Shown here: piece after piece, positions 54,757 to 64,000 of the stretch | Numbering within the stretch: position 1 is the first letter of the stretch | Layout of the letters: each line of letters starts with the position of its first letter | Assembly: GCF_041379045.1 (NCBI RefSeq) | Contig: NZ_CP166871.1 | Span: 3,162,001 to 3,226,000 of the forward strand | Direction: 5' to 3' | DNA from: Thalassotalea ponticola | GTDB lineage: Bacteria > Pseudomonadota > Gammaproteobacteria > Enterobacterales > Alteromonadaceae | Length of the DNA stretch: 64,000 bases | Made by a program: the position numbers and the translations under genes | The notes under the pieces: model-generated | Databases searched by the model: none | The model's input: only the letters and a program-made list of their open reading frames with translations | What the model was told of the DNA's origin: nothing

Positions 54757-55866
54757 TTAGTTAGCTCCAATTATCCGATCTATTACATGAATAGATTCAT
54801 CTTTATTAATTTTCATAATTGATTTCATACTGAAATAGCTGTCATTAAATGACGTCTTGGTGGTTAACATAAAATAGTCACTGTCTACCACAAATTGTTG
54901 TCGCCATTGCTGTACGTTATTTATTCCCTTCAACGCACTGTTATTGTAAAAGTCAGTTAAGTCTTTAAAGCCCTGTTCAGGTCTCTCAGCCAATATATCT
55001 TGCGCTTTGCCTTCATCTATACCGCCTAACAGTGCTTGCAACAGTTTAATACGCGATTGATCAATGGTATTGATATTTATTTGATGCAGATACGAATTGG
55101 GGATCGCACACACGTAGTCTTGCATCGCCAGTATAGCTGCAGCGCTAAAGTGTTCGACCAGTCTTAACTCATTGACACTGGTCATTAAACTATTGGCTGC
55201 TAAATACGGATATTGCTTAGCCGCGTAGTCACTGTCTTCAGCGCCGTTGGGTGACACCAACACCGCATCGTCATCGAGCCAATCTTGTAATGCATCGGCC
55301 ATAGATTCAGCCGTATAGCGATCGACACCTTCAATCTCTAACAAGGTTAACAACTCTATAAACGATTGTTTAGCTTTGTTTTTTATTTCTTTTCCTGATT
55401 CATTATCGGCATCCTCATCGGTTTCGTCAGCTGCCGGTTGCGCATTGTCGTCTTGCGGTGCGTCTTGTTCGTCGCTGTCAATTGGCAAATCATCTCGACT
55501 CTGCTCGGGGTTCACCAGTGCATTGACATTAAAACACGACTGCAAGTCGGTTATTTCACCGCTGATTTCACCTAAGTCCACGGGAAAGGCTTTTTCTCCC
55601 TCGGCCCAAGGCTGACCTAGATGGGTAACTTGTTTGTTGTTTTCGCCTTTAAACGACAGACTTAACACCGATTTAGCAAAGGCTTCAGCGCCCATTGCAT
55701 ACCAGTATGCCTGTTGGTTTGAATTGAGGTTATCCGTGCGCTGCACTTGAAAAATTAGCGCTGAGCTCATTCGACTGGCGACAATCACACACAATGCGAT
55801 GATCAGCATAACAACGACCAACGCAACCCCGTGTTGCGAATTTTTGTTAACCGAGTTAATCATCAT
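54757..55866 (-). CDS. gspK: Type II secretion minor pseudopilin GspK
   Basis: A 369-residue pseudopilin: basic leader ending in KNSQHG, then VALVVVMLIIALCVIVAS, and the large alpha domain typical of GspK, which caps the pseudopilus. A strongly acidic insert (about residues 122-155, many D and E) interrupts the usual domain. It overlaps gspJ by 11 bases. Confidence 0.94.
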   Translation of the reverse strand: MMINSVNKNSQHGVALVVVMLIIALCVIVASRMSSALIFQVQRTDNLNSNQQAYWYAMGAEAFAKSVLSLSFKGENNKQVTHLGQPWAEGEKAFPVDLGEISGEITDLQSCFNVNALVNPEQSRDDLPIDSDEQDAPQDDNAQPAADETDEDADNESGKEIKNKAKQSFIELLTLLEIEGVDRYTAESMADALQDWLDDDAVLVSPNGAEDSDYAAKQYPYLAANSLMTSVNELRLVEHFSAAAILAMQDYVCAIPNSYLHQININTIDQSRIKLLQALLGGIDEGKAQDILAERPEQGFKDLTDFYNNSALKGINNVQQWRQQFVVDSDYFMLTTKTSFNDSYFSMKSIMKINKDESIHVIDRIIGAN

Positions 55867-56479
55867 TTGCGCCTTGTTCTTGGATCACCCCAGGCACTAA
55901 AAACTGGCGTCTAATCACCCCCATATCTGGCAGGGTGATTTCAATTGCCAATGCTAGCGGTAATTCTGTTTCTGGCAGTGACTTGACCCAGTTTTTACCG
56001 TTGTAAAATTCAAAGTCTACTTGCTCGACGTTATCCAGTAACGGCCTGACTTTGGGCTCGGTACCAATGACTGAATCGACGAACGTATAGTGCAAGCGAT
56101 TGAGCGTTGTTTCCTCCAACTGATACATCACCGCTTGCACATCCGAACGCGGTAGCAACAAGCCAGGGTTGCGCCACCCCTTGCGCACAAAAGCGATACC
56201 GTGGGTATTAGTTGAGTAGGTCGACTCGTTGCTAAAGATAAAGCGCGACAGCGGTGCCTCGCCGTTCAAGCGCACCGAGCGCTTCGTCATTTGCAACACG
56301 TCGCGTTCGATCACCAAAAATGCCCGCTGTAATTGAGTTAAGCGGTCACCTTTTTCTGCCGTTACCTCACTCGATGCATTGAGTGTTGACAACACGGATG
56401 TGGTACCCAACGAAATCATCGCAAAGATAAAAACCGCAATAACAACTTCAATTAAGGTGAAACCTCGTTGATTCATCAC
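55856..56479 (-). CDS. gspJ: Type II secretion minor pseudopilin GspJ
   Basis: A 207-residue pseudopilin with the type IV prepilin cleavage motif RGFTLIEVVIA near the start and a beta-rich C-terminal domain. It starts inside the gspI stop (ATGA overlap). Confidence 0.94.
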   Translation of the reverse strand: MMNQRGFTLIEVVIAVFIFAMISLGTTSVLSTLNASSEVTAEKGDRLTQLQRAFLVIERDVLQMTKRSVRLNGEAPLSRFIFSNESTYSTNTHGIAFVRKGWRNPGLLLPRSDVQAVMYQLEETTLNRLHYTFVDSVIGTEPKVRPLLDNVEQVDFEFYNGKNWVKSLPETELPLALAIEITLPDMGVIRRQFLVPGVIQEQGANDD

Positions 56480-56850
56480 TGCCTCGCCTTGGGATTGCTG
56501 ACGTAGGTGATCAGGCTTGCTAACGGATATTTATCGCTTTGTTCTAGTCGCACCTCAACGGTGACTGCTCGCATATTTTTATCTTCTGTGGCCTCAACAA
56601 TGCGTTGCCAGTGCCATTCGTGCCCAGCCATTTCTGCGCGGCCCGTTTTTTTTGTCGGTGGCCATTGCGCCTGTAAATTAGTCTCAACCAGTTGATTGGC
56701 TGCCACCCAAGTCGCCAGCGTCTGCGCTTCGATACGAGCGGTACCATTGACACTGGTACTGGCAATACTCAACACCGCTGTGCCAGCTAAGGCAAATACT
56801 GTGAGCGCGATTAACACTTCAATTAAGGTAAACCCCTTAGCCTTTTTCAT
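56476..56850 (-). CDS. gspI: Type II secretion minor pseudopilin GspI
   Basis: A 124-residue pseudopilin with KGFTLIEVLIALTVFALAG and a short C-terminal domain. It overlaps gspH by 14 bases and gspJ by four. Confidence 0.94.
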   Translation of the reverse strand: MKKAKGFTLIEVLIALTVFALAGTAVLSIASTSVNGTARIEAQTLATWVAANQLVETNLQAQWPPTKKTGRAEMAGHEWHWQRIVEATEDKNMRAVTVEVRLEQSDKYPLASLITYVSNPKARQ

Positions 56851-57421
56851 AGTCTAAGGGTCCTTGTACGGTTAACGGCAATGAATAGCTTGCACTCACT
56901 TGAAAGTATATCGGCTGCTCGAAATTATCATCAAAGATAAAGCGCAGTTGAAACGGGGTTATTTCACCACTGGAGAACAAATACACTTGCGGGTATATCG
57001 GCTCCTCGCCTTGGTCAAAACTTTGCTCCGTTTCAAATTCGCTGAACATCTCTCGATCAATAGTCATCGCATCCGCATCAAGGTCCAGTTCGTCGAGAGT
57101 CAGCTCTAATGCATACGGCTCATTGAAACTTTGGTTAACAAATAGCTCTTGATCGGGTACCTGTTGCCAGCGCTGACCATTAAAGACGAGAAATTGATAG
57201 CTGTTGTCTTTAACGTAAAGGCCCAGCTCTAAATTGTTCAGCAGCGCGTATTCACTCGCCAGTGAAAATGTGCGCGCGAAGTATTGGCTGTGCTGCTCGA
57301 TTTCATCGCTGGCATCGGTGCCGCGAATATTAGGTATCACTACGCTGTACATCATGCCGAGCACAATGAGTACCAGCATGATTTCTAACAGTGTAAATCC
57401 GTTACCGCGTTGCACAACCAT
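56837..57421 (-). CDS. gspH: Type II secretion minor pseudopilin GspH
   Basis: A 194-residue pseudopilin with NGFTLLEIMLVLIVLGMMY and the typical beta-sandwich domain of GspH. It is placed between gspG and gspI. Confidence 0.94.
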   Translation of the reverse strand: MVVQRGNGFTLLEIMLVLIVLGMMYSVVIPNIRGTDASDEIEQHSQYFARTFSLASEYALLNNLELGLYVKDNSYQFLVFNGQRWQQVPDQELFVNQSFNEPYALELTLDELDLDADAMTIDREMFSEFETEQSFDQGEEPIYPQVYLFSSGEITPFQLRFIFDDNFEQPIYFQVSASYSLPLTVQGPLDYEKG

Positions 57422-57434
57422 TCCCTATAAGCGT

Positions 57435-57899
57435 TTAGTCAAGAGAGCCAGGTCCACCTGCTTGCCACTCTTTGATATTCCAGTTACCAATGTCGTCATC
57501 AGTACCCGGCTCACCGTCTTCACCCGCCGAAAAAATGTCATAGCGACCGAACTCACCCGGGCTGATCAGGATGTAATCATTGCCCCAAGGGTCTTGGGGT
57601 AAACTTGAAATGTATCCACCTTCCAAGAAACGACGAGGAAGCGGTTCGATATCGGTTTCCTCAACTAACGCTTCTAGGCCTTGTTCCGTGGTAGGAAATT
57701 TAAAGTTGTCGGCTTTGTAGGTTATCATCGCTTTCTCTAACGCTTGCACATCAGAGATCGCTTTTTGAATGTTGGCGCGATCTAGATTTCCCATCACGTT
57801 AGGTAACACCATTGCCCCTAACAACCCCAAAATAACGATTACAATCATAATTTCAAACAGGGTAAAACCGCGAACGTTTTTGCGTTGTTGCACTTTCAT
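57435..57899 (-). CDS. gspG: Type II secretion major pseudopilin GspG
   Basis: A 154-residue major pseudopilin. Prepilin motif RGFTLFEIMIVIVILGLLG, the PTTEQGLEALV segment and a C-terminal calcium-site region (GEDGEPGTDDDIGNW) are typical of GspG. Confidence 0.96.
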   Translation of the reverse strand: MKVQQRKNVRGFTLFEIMIVIVILGLLGAMVLPNVMGNLDRANIQKAISDVQALEKAMITYKADNFKFPTTEQGLEALVEETDIEPLPRRFLEGGYISSLPQDPWGNDYILISPGEFGRYDIFSAGEDGEPGTDDDIGNWNIKEWQAGGPGSLD

Positions 57900-57909
57900 T
57901 TGTTACACC

Positions 57910-59124
57910 TTATATCATTGTATTTAACTGCAGTATTGGCTGTACAATGGCCATTACTATAAATAAAACTACGATCCCCATAGTGACCATGAGCGCTGGC
58001 TCAAATATTTTTAATGAAATATTGACCAAGGCTTCAAATTGGCGATCTTGGTTATCTGCGGCTCGCGCTAGCATAGATTCAAGCTCACCTGATTTTTCAC
58101 CACTGGCTATCATATGGACCATCATCGGCGGAAATAGTTTGGTCTGCTTAAGTGAGGCCTGTAAACTTGCCCCTTCCCTGACCTTGTCAGCCGCTTCGTT
58201 AACGCGCAACTTGATAAAGTCATTGGTTAACACTTCACCGGCGATACGCATACTCTCAAGCAATGGCACCGAGCTGGCGGTTAATATGCTCAAGGTTCGG
58301 GCAAAGCGCGCCGTGTTAAGACCTTTCGTCACTTTGCCAGTGACTGGCATTGATAACGATAACTCGTGCACTTTCATGCGAAATGCTGGCCGCTTCATCA
58401 TTTGTTTAAACACCGCGATGGCTACGATAAACAAACCCAGAATCCACAGTATATAATTTTGTAAAAATTCACTGACACTAATTAAAAACTGAGTTGTCGC
58501 TGGTAACTGCTCACCCAAATGATCAAATTGACCAACAATTTTGGGCACCACGGCAACCAGTAATACCACAATAACCGACACCGCGACTAAGGTCATAATC
58601 ATCGGATAAATAGACGCTTGCATGATTTGCGAACGCATATTTTGACGTTGTTCAGTATAATCAGCCAAGCGGTCAAGGACGGTGTCTAAGTGTCCTGATT
58701 TTTCACCGGCTGCCACCATAGCGCGAAACAGCTTGTCAAAGACGTGGGGAAATTCAGCCATCGATTCCGCCAAGCTAAAGCCCTCGTTAACTTTAGAGCG
58801 CACCGACATGATCATACTTTTCAGTTTGTTTTTTTCACATTGCTCAGCCACCGCCATCAACGACTCTTCAATTGGCAAGCCCGACTCAACCAAGGTTGCT
58901 AATTGACGGGTAATTAACGCCAATTCTGTTGCTGATATCTTTTGTCTACCAAAGCCTGAGCGGCCGCTTTCTTGCTTTGCTTTGGCCAACGACGGGGTGA
59001 CTTCTATTGGGATTAACCCTTTGTCGCGCAACATCGCACGAACTTGTTTGGCATTGTCACCCTCGACAACGCCTTTGTTATTCTTACCGCGGCTGTCTAT
59101 CGCTTGATAATCAAAAGCTGCCAT
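57910..59124 (-). CDS. gspF: Type II secretion inner-membrane protein GspF
   Basis: A 404-residue platform protein with two GspF domains (about 70-195 and 270-395) and three transmembrane helices (about 170, 225 and 375). The N-terminal AAFDYQAIDSRGK start and LITRQLATLVESGLPI are characteristic. It starts five bases after gspE. Confidence 0.96.
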   Translation of the reverse strand: MAAFDYQAIDSRGKNNKGVVEGDNAKQVRAMLRDKGLIPIEVTPSLAKAKQESGRSGFGRQKISATELALITRQLATLVESGLPIEESLMAVAEQCEKNKLKSMIMSVRSKVNEGFSLAESMAEFPHVFDKLFRAMVAAGEKSGHLDTVLDRLADYTEQRQNMRSQIMQASIYPMIMTLVAVSVIVVLLVAVVPKIVGQFDHLGEQLPATTQFLISVSEFLQNYILWILGLFIVAIAVFKQMMKRPAFRMKVHELSLSMPVTGKVTKGLNTARFARTLSILTASSVPLLESMRIAGEVLTNDFIKLRVNEAADKVREGASLQASLKQTKLFPPMMVHMIASGEKSGELESMLARAADNQDRQFEALVNISLKIFEPALMVTMGIVVLFIVMAIVQPILQLNTMI

Positions 59125-59129
59125 ATCAA

Positions 59130-60704
59130 TTAATCTTCTCGGGTAACCCGCAATATTTCTTCTAACGTGGTGATACCTGCCAGCACCTTGGCAAAGCCAT
59201 CGTGGCGAATACTCGGTGTATTGGCGCGCACGGCATTGACGATTGCCTGTTCACCGGCATTGTTTTGAATCAGCTCGCGAACTTTGTCATCGACAAGCAA
59301 TAATTCATGAATTCCGGTACGACCGCGATAACCCAAGTACTTACAGTGCTCACAGCCAACGGCGCGGTAAATGGTTGGTCGAGCGTTGCTGTCAACGTCC
59401 AGCAAGCGCGCCTCTTCATCACTTACCACATGTGCTTCTTTACAGTGCGGACAAAGGGTGCGCACCAGTCGCTGTGCTAATACGCCGAGTAGACTTGACG
59501 ATAATAAGAATGGCTCGATGCCCATGTCTTCTAGTCGCGTAATGGCGCCCGCTGCGGTATTGGTGTGCAGAGTTGATAGCACTAAGTGACCGGTTAAACT
59601 GGCTTGTACGGCAATTTGCGCCGTTTCTAAATCGCGGATTTCCCCCACCATAACCACATCGGGGTCTTGACGCAATATAGCGCGCAAGCCACGAGCAAAG
59701 GTCATATCAACTTTCGTGTTAACTTGTGTTTGACCGATGCCATCGATAGCAAATTCAATCGGGTCTTCGACCGTTAATATGTTGCGCTCCGTGGCATCGA
59801 TTTGGGTTAGCCCGGCATACAAGGTGGTACTTTTACCAGAGCCCGTCGGCCCGGTTACCAAAATAATCCCATGTGGCTTATTAATGACGTCGGTGAATTT
59901 TTGCCTTGCTTGATCGGTCATACCTAAATCGGTGAGGTTTAACCGCGCCGCGTTTTTATCAAGGAGGCGCAGTACCACGCGTTCACCGTGACTCGATGGC
60001 ATGGTTGAAACCCTGACATCAACCGCACGGCCGCCAATAACCAAAGAAATACGACCGTCTTGAGGAATGCGCTTTTCGGCAATATCCAACTTGGCCATAA
60101 CCTTGATTCGCGACACCAACATCGATGCAAGTTTGCGATTGGGTTTTAATATTTCACGCAAAACGCCGTCAATGCGAAAGCGAATCTTGAGCATTTTTTC
60201 ATAGGTTTCGATGTGAATATCCGATGCGTTTTCCTTAATCGCTTCCGATAGCATTGCGTTGATCAGTTTAATAATCGGTGCATCATCTTCGTTTTCTAAT
60301 AAATCTTCTGCATCGTGAATTTCATCTGCCAACGAATATAAGTTGGCCTCATTACCAATGTCTTCCATCAACTGTTGAGCTTCAGACGAATCGCGCTGAT
60401 AGGCGATGGTTAGCAAGCGCTCAAACTCGTCACTCGCGTGTTGTTCAATGGTAAATGGCTTAGCTAGGATGCGCTGAACTTCGAGCAACACCGGCAAAGC
60501 CACTCGGCCACTGCTGTGCAGTATCAGTTGCTGTTCGCTTTGTTCGAGCAACACTCCGTAGCGCTTGGCAAAGCCAAACGGCAGGCGCAAGGGTTGCTCT
60601 GACGGCAACGGTTGCTGCTCGTCGAGTAACTCATCCGGACTGGTTAATGTCGCCGCTAACTGCTCTGCGCTGTTATCCACATCGCTTTGTTGCTGATTAC
60701 TCAT
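59130..60704 (-). CDS. gspE: Type II secretion ATPase GspE
   Basis: A 524-residue assembly ATPase: N1E domain for GspL binding, N2E, Walker [14 protein letters not shown], Walker [11 protein letters not shown], and a zinc motif CPHC...CEHC in the C-terminal part. The ATG at 60704 overlaps the gspD stop by eight bases and has AGAAGG at good distance; another ATG lies one codon upstream. The longer frame to 60794 is inside gspD. Confidence 0.96.
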   Translation of the reverse strand: MSNQQQSDVDNSAEQLAATLTSPDELLDEQQPLPSEQPLRLPFGFAKRYGVLLEQSEQQLILHSSGRVALPVLLEVQRILAKPFTIEQHASDEFERLLTIAYQRDSSEAQQLMEDIGNEANLYSLADEIHDAEDLLENEDDAPIIKLINAMLSEAIKENASDIHIETYEKMLKIRFRIDGVLREILKPNRKLASMLVSRIKVMAKLDIAEKRIPQDGRISLVIGGRAVDVRVSTMPSSHGERVVLRLLDKNAARLNLTDLGMTDQARQKFTDVINKPHGIILVTGPTGSGKSTTLYAGLTQIDATERNILTVEDPIEFAIDGIGQTQVNTKVDMTFARGLRAILRQDPDVVMVGEIRDLETAQIAVQASLTGHLVLSTLHTNTAAGAITRLEDMGIEPFLLSSSLLGVLAQRLVRTLCPHCKEAHVVSDEEARLLDVDSNARPTIYRAVGCEHCKYLGYRGRTGIHELLLVDDKVRELIQNNAGEQAIVNAVRANTPSIRHDGFAKVLAGITTLEEILRVTRED

Positions 60705-62814
60705 CATCGCCTTCTGCTGTTTCAATGACCGGCTGGTCAAGCTCTTCTGTTGCTCGTTGTTGCATATACTCATCAAATGACGGTGGTAATTCAAGGTCGT
60801 CTTGCCACTGTGGCATTAACGGTAGCTTCTCGTCGTCGAGTAACGACAAGCCTTGTTCGCGCTTGCGCAATTCTTGCGCGCGCATGTAGTTGTAACGCTG
60901 TTTGGTTATCGCATCCATCGCCGTACCCTCGCGAATGATGGTCGGCTTGAGAAATACCATTAGGTTGCGCTTACGCGATGTCGTGCCAGTTGAGCGGAAT
61001 AATGCACCGAGTAATGGTATATCGCCCAAAACTGGAACCTTTTGCATTGACTCTTGCACGTCTTCGTCAATGAGGCCACCAAGAATGATGGTTGCGCCGT
61101 TATCCGCCATAACTGTGGTTTTAATTTCGCGCTTGTTAATGGAGATATCCACGCCCGTCGCACCACTAACTGACGACACCTCTTGTTCAATAGTCAATTG
61201 TACACCACTACCTTCGTTGACTTGTGGCGTCACTTTCAGTTTAATGCCCACTTCTTTGCGATCAACGGTGGTAAATGGATTGCTGTTATTACTGCCAGTT
61301 TGCGAGCCAGTAATAATTGGCACTTCTTGACCGACGATAAAATACGCTTCTTCGTTGTCGAGGGTGGTGATGCTTGGAGTCGCCAAGATATTGGAATTGA
61401 CGTCTGAGCTAACCGCTTGAACGATCGCCCCCCAATCGTCTTTTACCACGCCAAACATCATACCGCTAACATTGCCCAGCAGCTGCGCCAAAATGGTGTA
61501 ATCACCGCGTTTTTCGGGGTTGTTCGATTGGGTTATTGAGCCGTCAGGATTGGTAATAGTGGTTTGCGAAGAGTCCTCAGGCTCTGCCGCCACAACGCCG
61601 GCAGCGACACCAGAAATAGGCACAACACCATTGTTAAACTGGGTAAAACCACCGTCCTCATGTCCCCACTGAACGCCAAATTGAGCCCCGTCTGATTCAA
61701 ATACCTCAACAATAATGGCTTCAACAAGTACTTGCGCACGGCGAATATCTAGCTGCCGAATAACGGCCTCCAATGAGCGCAACATATCAGGCTCTGCGGT
61801 AATGACTAACGTATTGGTATCGTCGTGTGCTTCAATCGAGATATTGCGATTAGCACCACTGCGACGCGCCGTTGTCGTTGCGGTGGTCGCCGCCGAAGTA
61901 TTACTGTTTTGGATGGTTTCCGATACCGATTTCATCACCTGGACCAAATCCGCTGCTTTGGCATACTTCAAATAATACACACGCGTATTGCCAGAACTCT
62001 CTAGTTCGCTGTCGAGTTTGGAAATCAGCTTGCTAATGCGCTGCCGCGCCTTGAGCTCACCTGATACGATAACCGAGTTCGTTCGCTCATCGGCGACAAT
62101 TTTAGGGATTAAAAACGCAGGGGTATCAGACTTGCCACTGGCGGGTTTGTTAATGTTTTCAATAATGCGCACCATTTCACCGGCCGATGCATATTCCAAC
62201 TTGATGATTTCAACACCTTGGTCACCGGCGCGGTCAACCCGTTGGATGATATTCGCCAAGCGATTAACCACAGCGGCAGTACCGGTCATCATAATAACGT
62301 TTGACGGTTCATAGTGAACCACATTACCACCACCGGCTTGGTCACTTAGCTGACGTAACAGCGGTGATAATTCCCGTACCGAAACATTCTTAACTTCAAT
62401 AACGCGAGTGACCATTTGATCACCAATTGCCGAGTGATCGTCACCAACTACTGGAATATTTGCCGTCTTCGCGTCTTTGTTGACCACAACCTTTAAAATG
62501 TTGTTTTCCATTTCAACAACGGAATAACCATAAACGTCAAGGACGTTTAAAAAGAATTGATAGTATTGTTCTTCGGTCAGTAAGTCGTAACTGCGGACAT
62601 TAACCTTACCGCGGACTTTTGCATCAATAATAAAGGTCTTTTTTAAATTTTTACCAACGATATTAATGAATTCATTAATATCTGTACCTTTAAAATTAGG
62701 AGAATACTGTGTCGCATAAGCGTGGTTCACGTTTAAGGTACACGTCAATGCCAGAGCGGCTAACACACTCGCTGAGGCTTTTTTTAGTTGTTGTGCGCAA
62801 GTTGTTCGGCGCAT
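60697..62814 (-). CDS. gspD: Type II secretion secretin GspD
   Basis: A 705-residue outer-membrane secretin: export signal (to about residue 34), N0 ([21 protein letters not shown]), N1-N3 ring domains, then the secretin domain with [16 protein letters not shown]. It is the exit channel of the type II system, longer than PilQ's secretin core but of the same class. Confidence 0.96.
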   Translation of the reverse strand: MRRTTCAQQLKKASASVLAALALTCTLNVNHAYATQYSPNFKGTDINEFINIVGKNLKKTFIIDAKVRGKVNVRSYDLLTEEQYYQFFLNVLDVYGYSVVEMENNILKVVVNKDAKTANIPVVGDDHSAIGDQMVTRVIEVKNVSVRELSPLLRQLSDQAGGGNVVHYEPSNVIMMTGTAAVVNRLANIIQRVDRAGDQGVEIIKLEYASAGEMVRIIENINKPASGKSDTPAFLIPKIVADERTNSVIVSGELKARQRISKLISKLDSELESSGNTRVYYLKYAKAADLVQVMKSVSETIQNSNTSAATTATTTARRSGANRNISIEAHDDTNTLVITAEPDMLRSLEAVIRQLDIRRAQVLVEAIIVEVFESDGAQFGVQWGHEDGGFTQFNNGVVPISGVAAGVVAAEPEDSSQTTITNPDGSITQSNNPEKRGDYTILAQLLGNVSGMMFGVVKDDWGAIVQAVSSDVNSNILATPSITTLDNEEAYFIVGQEVPIITGSQTGSNNSNPFTTVDRKEVGIKLKVTPQVNEGSGVQLTIEQEVSSVSGATGVDISINKREIKTTVMADNGATIILGGLIDEDVQESMQKVPVLGDIPLLGALFRSTGTTSRKRNLMVFLKPTIIREGTAMDAITKQRYNYMRAQELRKREQGLSLLDDEKLPLMPQWQDDLELPPSFDEYMQQRATEELDQPVIETAEGDDE

Positions 62815-62827
62815 GAATGTGCTCCAG

Positions 62828-63778
62828 TTAATTATCCAGTCCTAGTGAAATATCGTGTAACTCACCTTGGCGATCGACTAATATGTCGATCTGCTCAGCT
62901 ACTTTTAATTCGATTAGTGCTTGTTGCGCTTCGCGCATATCGGTTAAATCACGACCATTAATTTGTACCGCCACATCGCCAGGTACTAAACCGACTTGTT
63001 TAAAAAACTCCGGTTTACTGCTCGGCATCAAGCGATAACCGACAATTTTACCGTCAACTCTGTGCGGAGATACTTTTATGTAGTCGGTGATCTTGGTGGG
63101 ATCTTTAGCGATATCGGCTCGCAATTCGGCGATTTTCTCTTTAATGCGTTGCTGTTTAACAGGTTGTGGCCCTGGTGGCTTGGTGTTGCGTGTTTGCTTG
63201 ATGTCTAGCTGCGGCCGGGCTGTTGAGCTAGTGGAGTTAGCGTTAATTTGCTTCGTGTATTTAAAGCCGTCAAGCATCAAGGTTTCCATGTTGCCAGCCG
63301 TTTCGATAATGACACGATCGGGGTGAACCTGCTTTAACACTGCCCGAGTCCCAGTTATTTTATCGTCAATACCATAGGTTTGCTGTGATCCCTTCGACTC
63401 AATAATCGCGGCAGCAACTGCATCATCAGTTGACGCGACGACTCCGGTTAACGTCAGTTGCAGTTTGGTTTCTGGCGCCGATTCAACAGTCTTAACAGGC
63501 GCTTTTACTTCGCTTGGTTTAACAAACTTACCGAACAAATTAAGGTCGCGGATAACACTGACATCAATCGTTGGCGAGCTTGACGATAATTGATTACTCG
63601 ATGTCTGAGTAGACTTTGGCAGTGGTTTCACCTGTTCGGGAATAACAAGCCAAGTGACAGTTGCCGCCCAATATGCAAGATAAATAACGATTGTGGTAAT
63701 AAGCGCGCGAGCTAAAGCCTGCATAGGTAGCTTTTGCCATACTTGTTGTATTTGAGAATGTAGTTGCGCTAAGTCCAT
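62828..63778 (-). CDS. gspC: Type II secretion protein GspC
   Basis: A 316-residue inner-membrane protein with one transmembrane helix (about 22-46), the HR domain that binds GspD's N0 (DLNLFGKF; LQLTLTGVVAS), and a C-terminal PDZ-like domain (GYRLMPSSKPEFFKQVGLVPGDVAVQING). It is first in the gspCDEFGHIJKLMN operon. gspO (prepilin peptidase) is not in the window, as is usual where pilD serves both systems. Confidence 0.95.
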   Translation of the reverse strand: MDLAQLHSQIQQVWQKLPMQALARALITTIVIYLAYWAATVTWLVIPEQVKPLPKSTQTSSNQLSSSSPTIDVSVIRDLNLFGKFVKPSEVKAPVKTVESAPETKLQLTLTGVVASTDDAVAAAIIESKGSQQTYGIDDKITGTRAVLKQVHPDRVIIETAGNMETLMLDGFKYTKQINANSTSSTARPQLDIKQTRNTKPPGPQPVKQQRIKEKIAELRADIAKDPTKITDYIKVSPHRVDGKIVGYRLMPSSKPEFFKQVGLVPGDVAVQINGRDLTDMREAQQALIELKVAEQIDILVDRQGELHDISLGLDN

Positions 63779-63823
63779 AAATCGTTTTCGTTATTTATAT
63801 TATTATCAAAGATTCTGTTGCTG

Positions 63824-63852
63824 ATAATACTGAACCCAGCCAGCACTAACAA
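63824..63852 (-). promoter_or_regulatory. Probable sigma-70 promoter of the gsp operon
   Basis: On the minus strand TTGTTA, 17 bases, TATTAT, 45 bases upstream of the gspC start. The -35 box overlaps a small AGCACT-AACA-AGTGCT inverted repeat. The remaining 63853-64000 bases hold no gene that I can support. Confidence 0.5.
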
Positions 63853-64000
63853 GTGCTAGCTAAGGCCAATAATGCGATTTACCGCAACTTATCTATACGG
63901 TTTCTCGCTTTCGTCCCATCGCTTGCAGGCATTTGTCTACATATATTACGTAGTATGGGCAAATAAATCATACAATCAAATGAAACCACCTAAAGCTATC

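Noticed and set aside
60902..61330. 142-codon open frame on the plus strand
   Set aside because: Antisense to gspD, no start context or family resemblance.

Overview
This window is chromosomal DNA of a marine gammaproteobacterium, most likely Alteromonadales and perhaps Colwelliaceae (Colwellia/Thalassotalea-like). The evidence is the moderate GC content, the classical gammaproteobacterial gene clusters, the argH gene fused to an acetyltransferase domain, and the mixture of type IV pilus, type II secretion and integron-cassette content. The species call is inference from gene content and order.

Layout. (1) 0-10.7 kb: a DUF2970 protein, dam, aroB, aroK, the pilus assembly operon pilM-N-O-P-Q (minus strand) and divergent mrcA (PBP1A). 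pilM carries an in-frame TAG that cuts the reading frame 53 codons early. (2) 10.8-18.2 kb: arginine biosynthesis, argC-B-F-G-H(A) on minus and argE divergent, with ArgR-like sites between. (3) 18.2-22.9 kb: metF, metB and divergent metJ with clear MetJ operators, a malic enzyme, and a secreted protein of unknown function. (4) 23-36 kb: the classical purA - yjeT - hflC - hflK - hflX - hfq - miaA - mutL - amiB - tsaE - nnr block with queG divergent. (5) 36.2-39.3 kb: a DUF3857/transglutaminase protein and a lipoprotein. (6) 39.5-46.8 kb: an accessory island, an integron gene-cassette array read on the minus strand, with seven attC sites of 72-107 bp, a terminal half-site and an attI-like start but no integrase gene. 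(7) 47-52.2 kb: a membrane protein with a degenerate HPt-like tail, orn, rsgA, psd and a glycerophosphodiester phosphodiesterase. (8) 52.3-63.8 kb: a complete gspC-N type II secretion operon.

The accessory island sits in the orn-queG interval; the genes on its two sides (psd-rsgA-orn and queG-nnr-tsaE-amiB-mutL-miaA-hfq-hflXKC-purA) are contiguous in many gammaproteobacteria. Its cassettes encode a membrane-anchored HerA-type ATPase, a SUKH (SMI1/KNR4) immunity-like protein, a TonB-C-domain lipoprotein, two mutually related four-helix membrane proteins, a small membrane protein, an exported protein and a frameshifted YcxB-like protein.

One attC is split exactly next to its crossover point by a 1.56-kb IS110-family (IS1111-like) element. 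The non-coding 3' part of this element folds, on paper, into a stem-loop whose two internal-loop strands match the two flanks of the insertion: one strand carries GGGCGTT, matching the attC side, and the other carries ACATAGAC, matching the cassette side. This is the arrangement expected of a seekRNA/bridge RNA that guides the element into attC sites, and it is the most interesting signal in the window. The membrane HerA cassette is the best candidate for an undescribed (possibly defence) protein.

The rest is housekeeping. Dam (0.4 kb) and the MutL at 29.6 kb, which lacks the endonuclease motif, fit together as methyl-directed mismatch repair.
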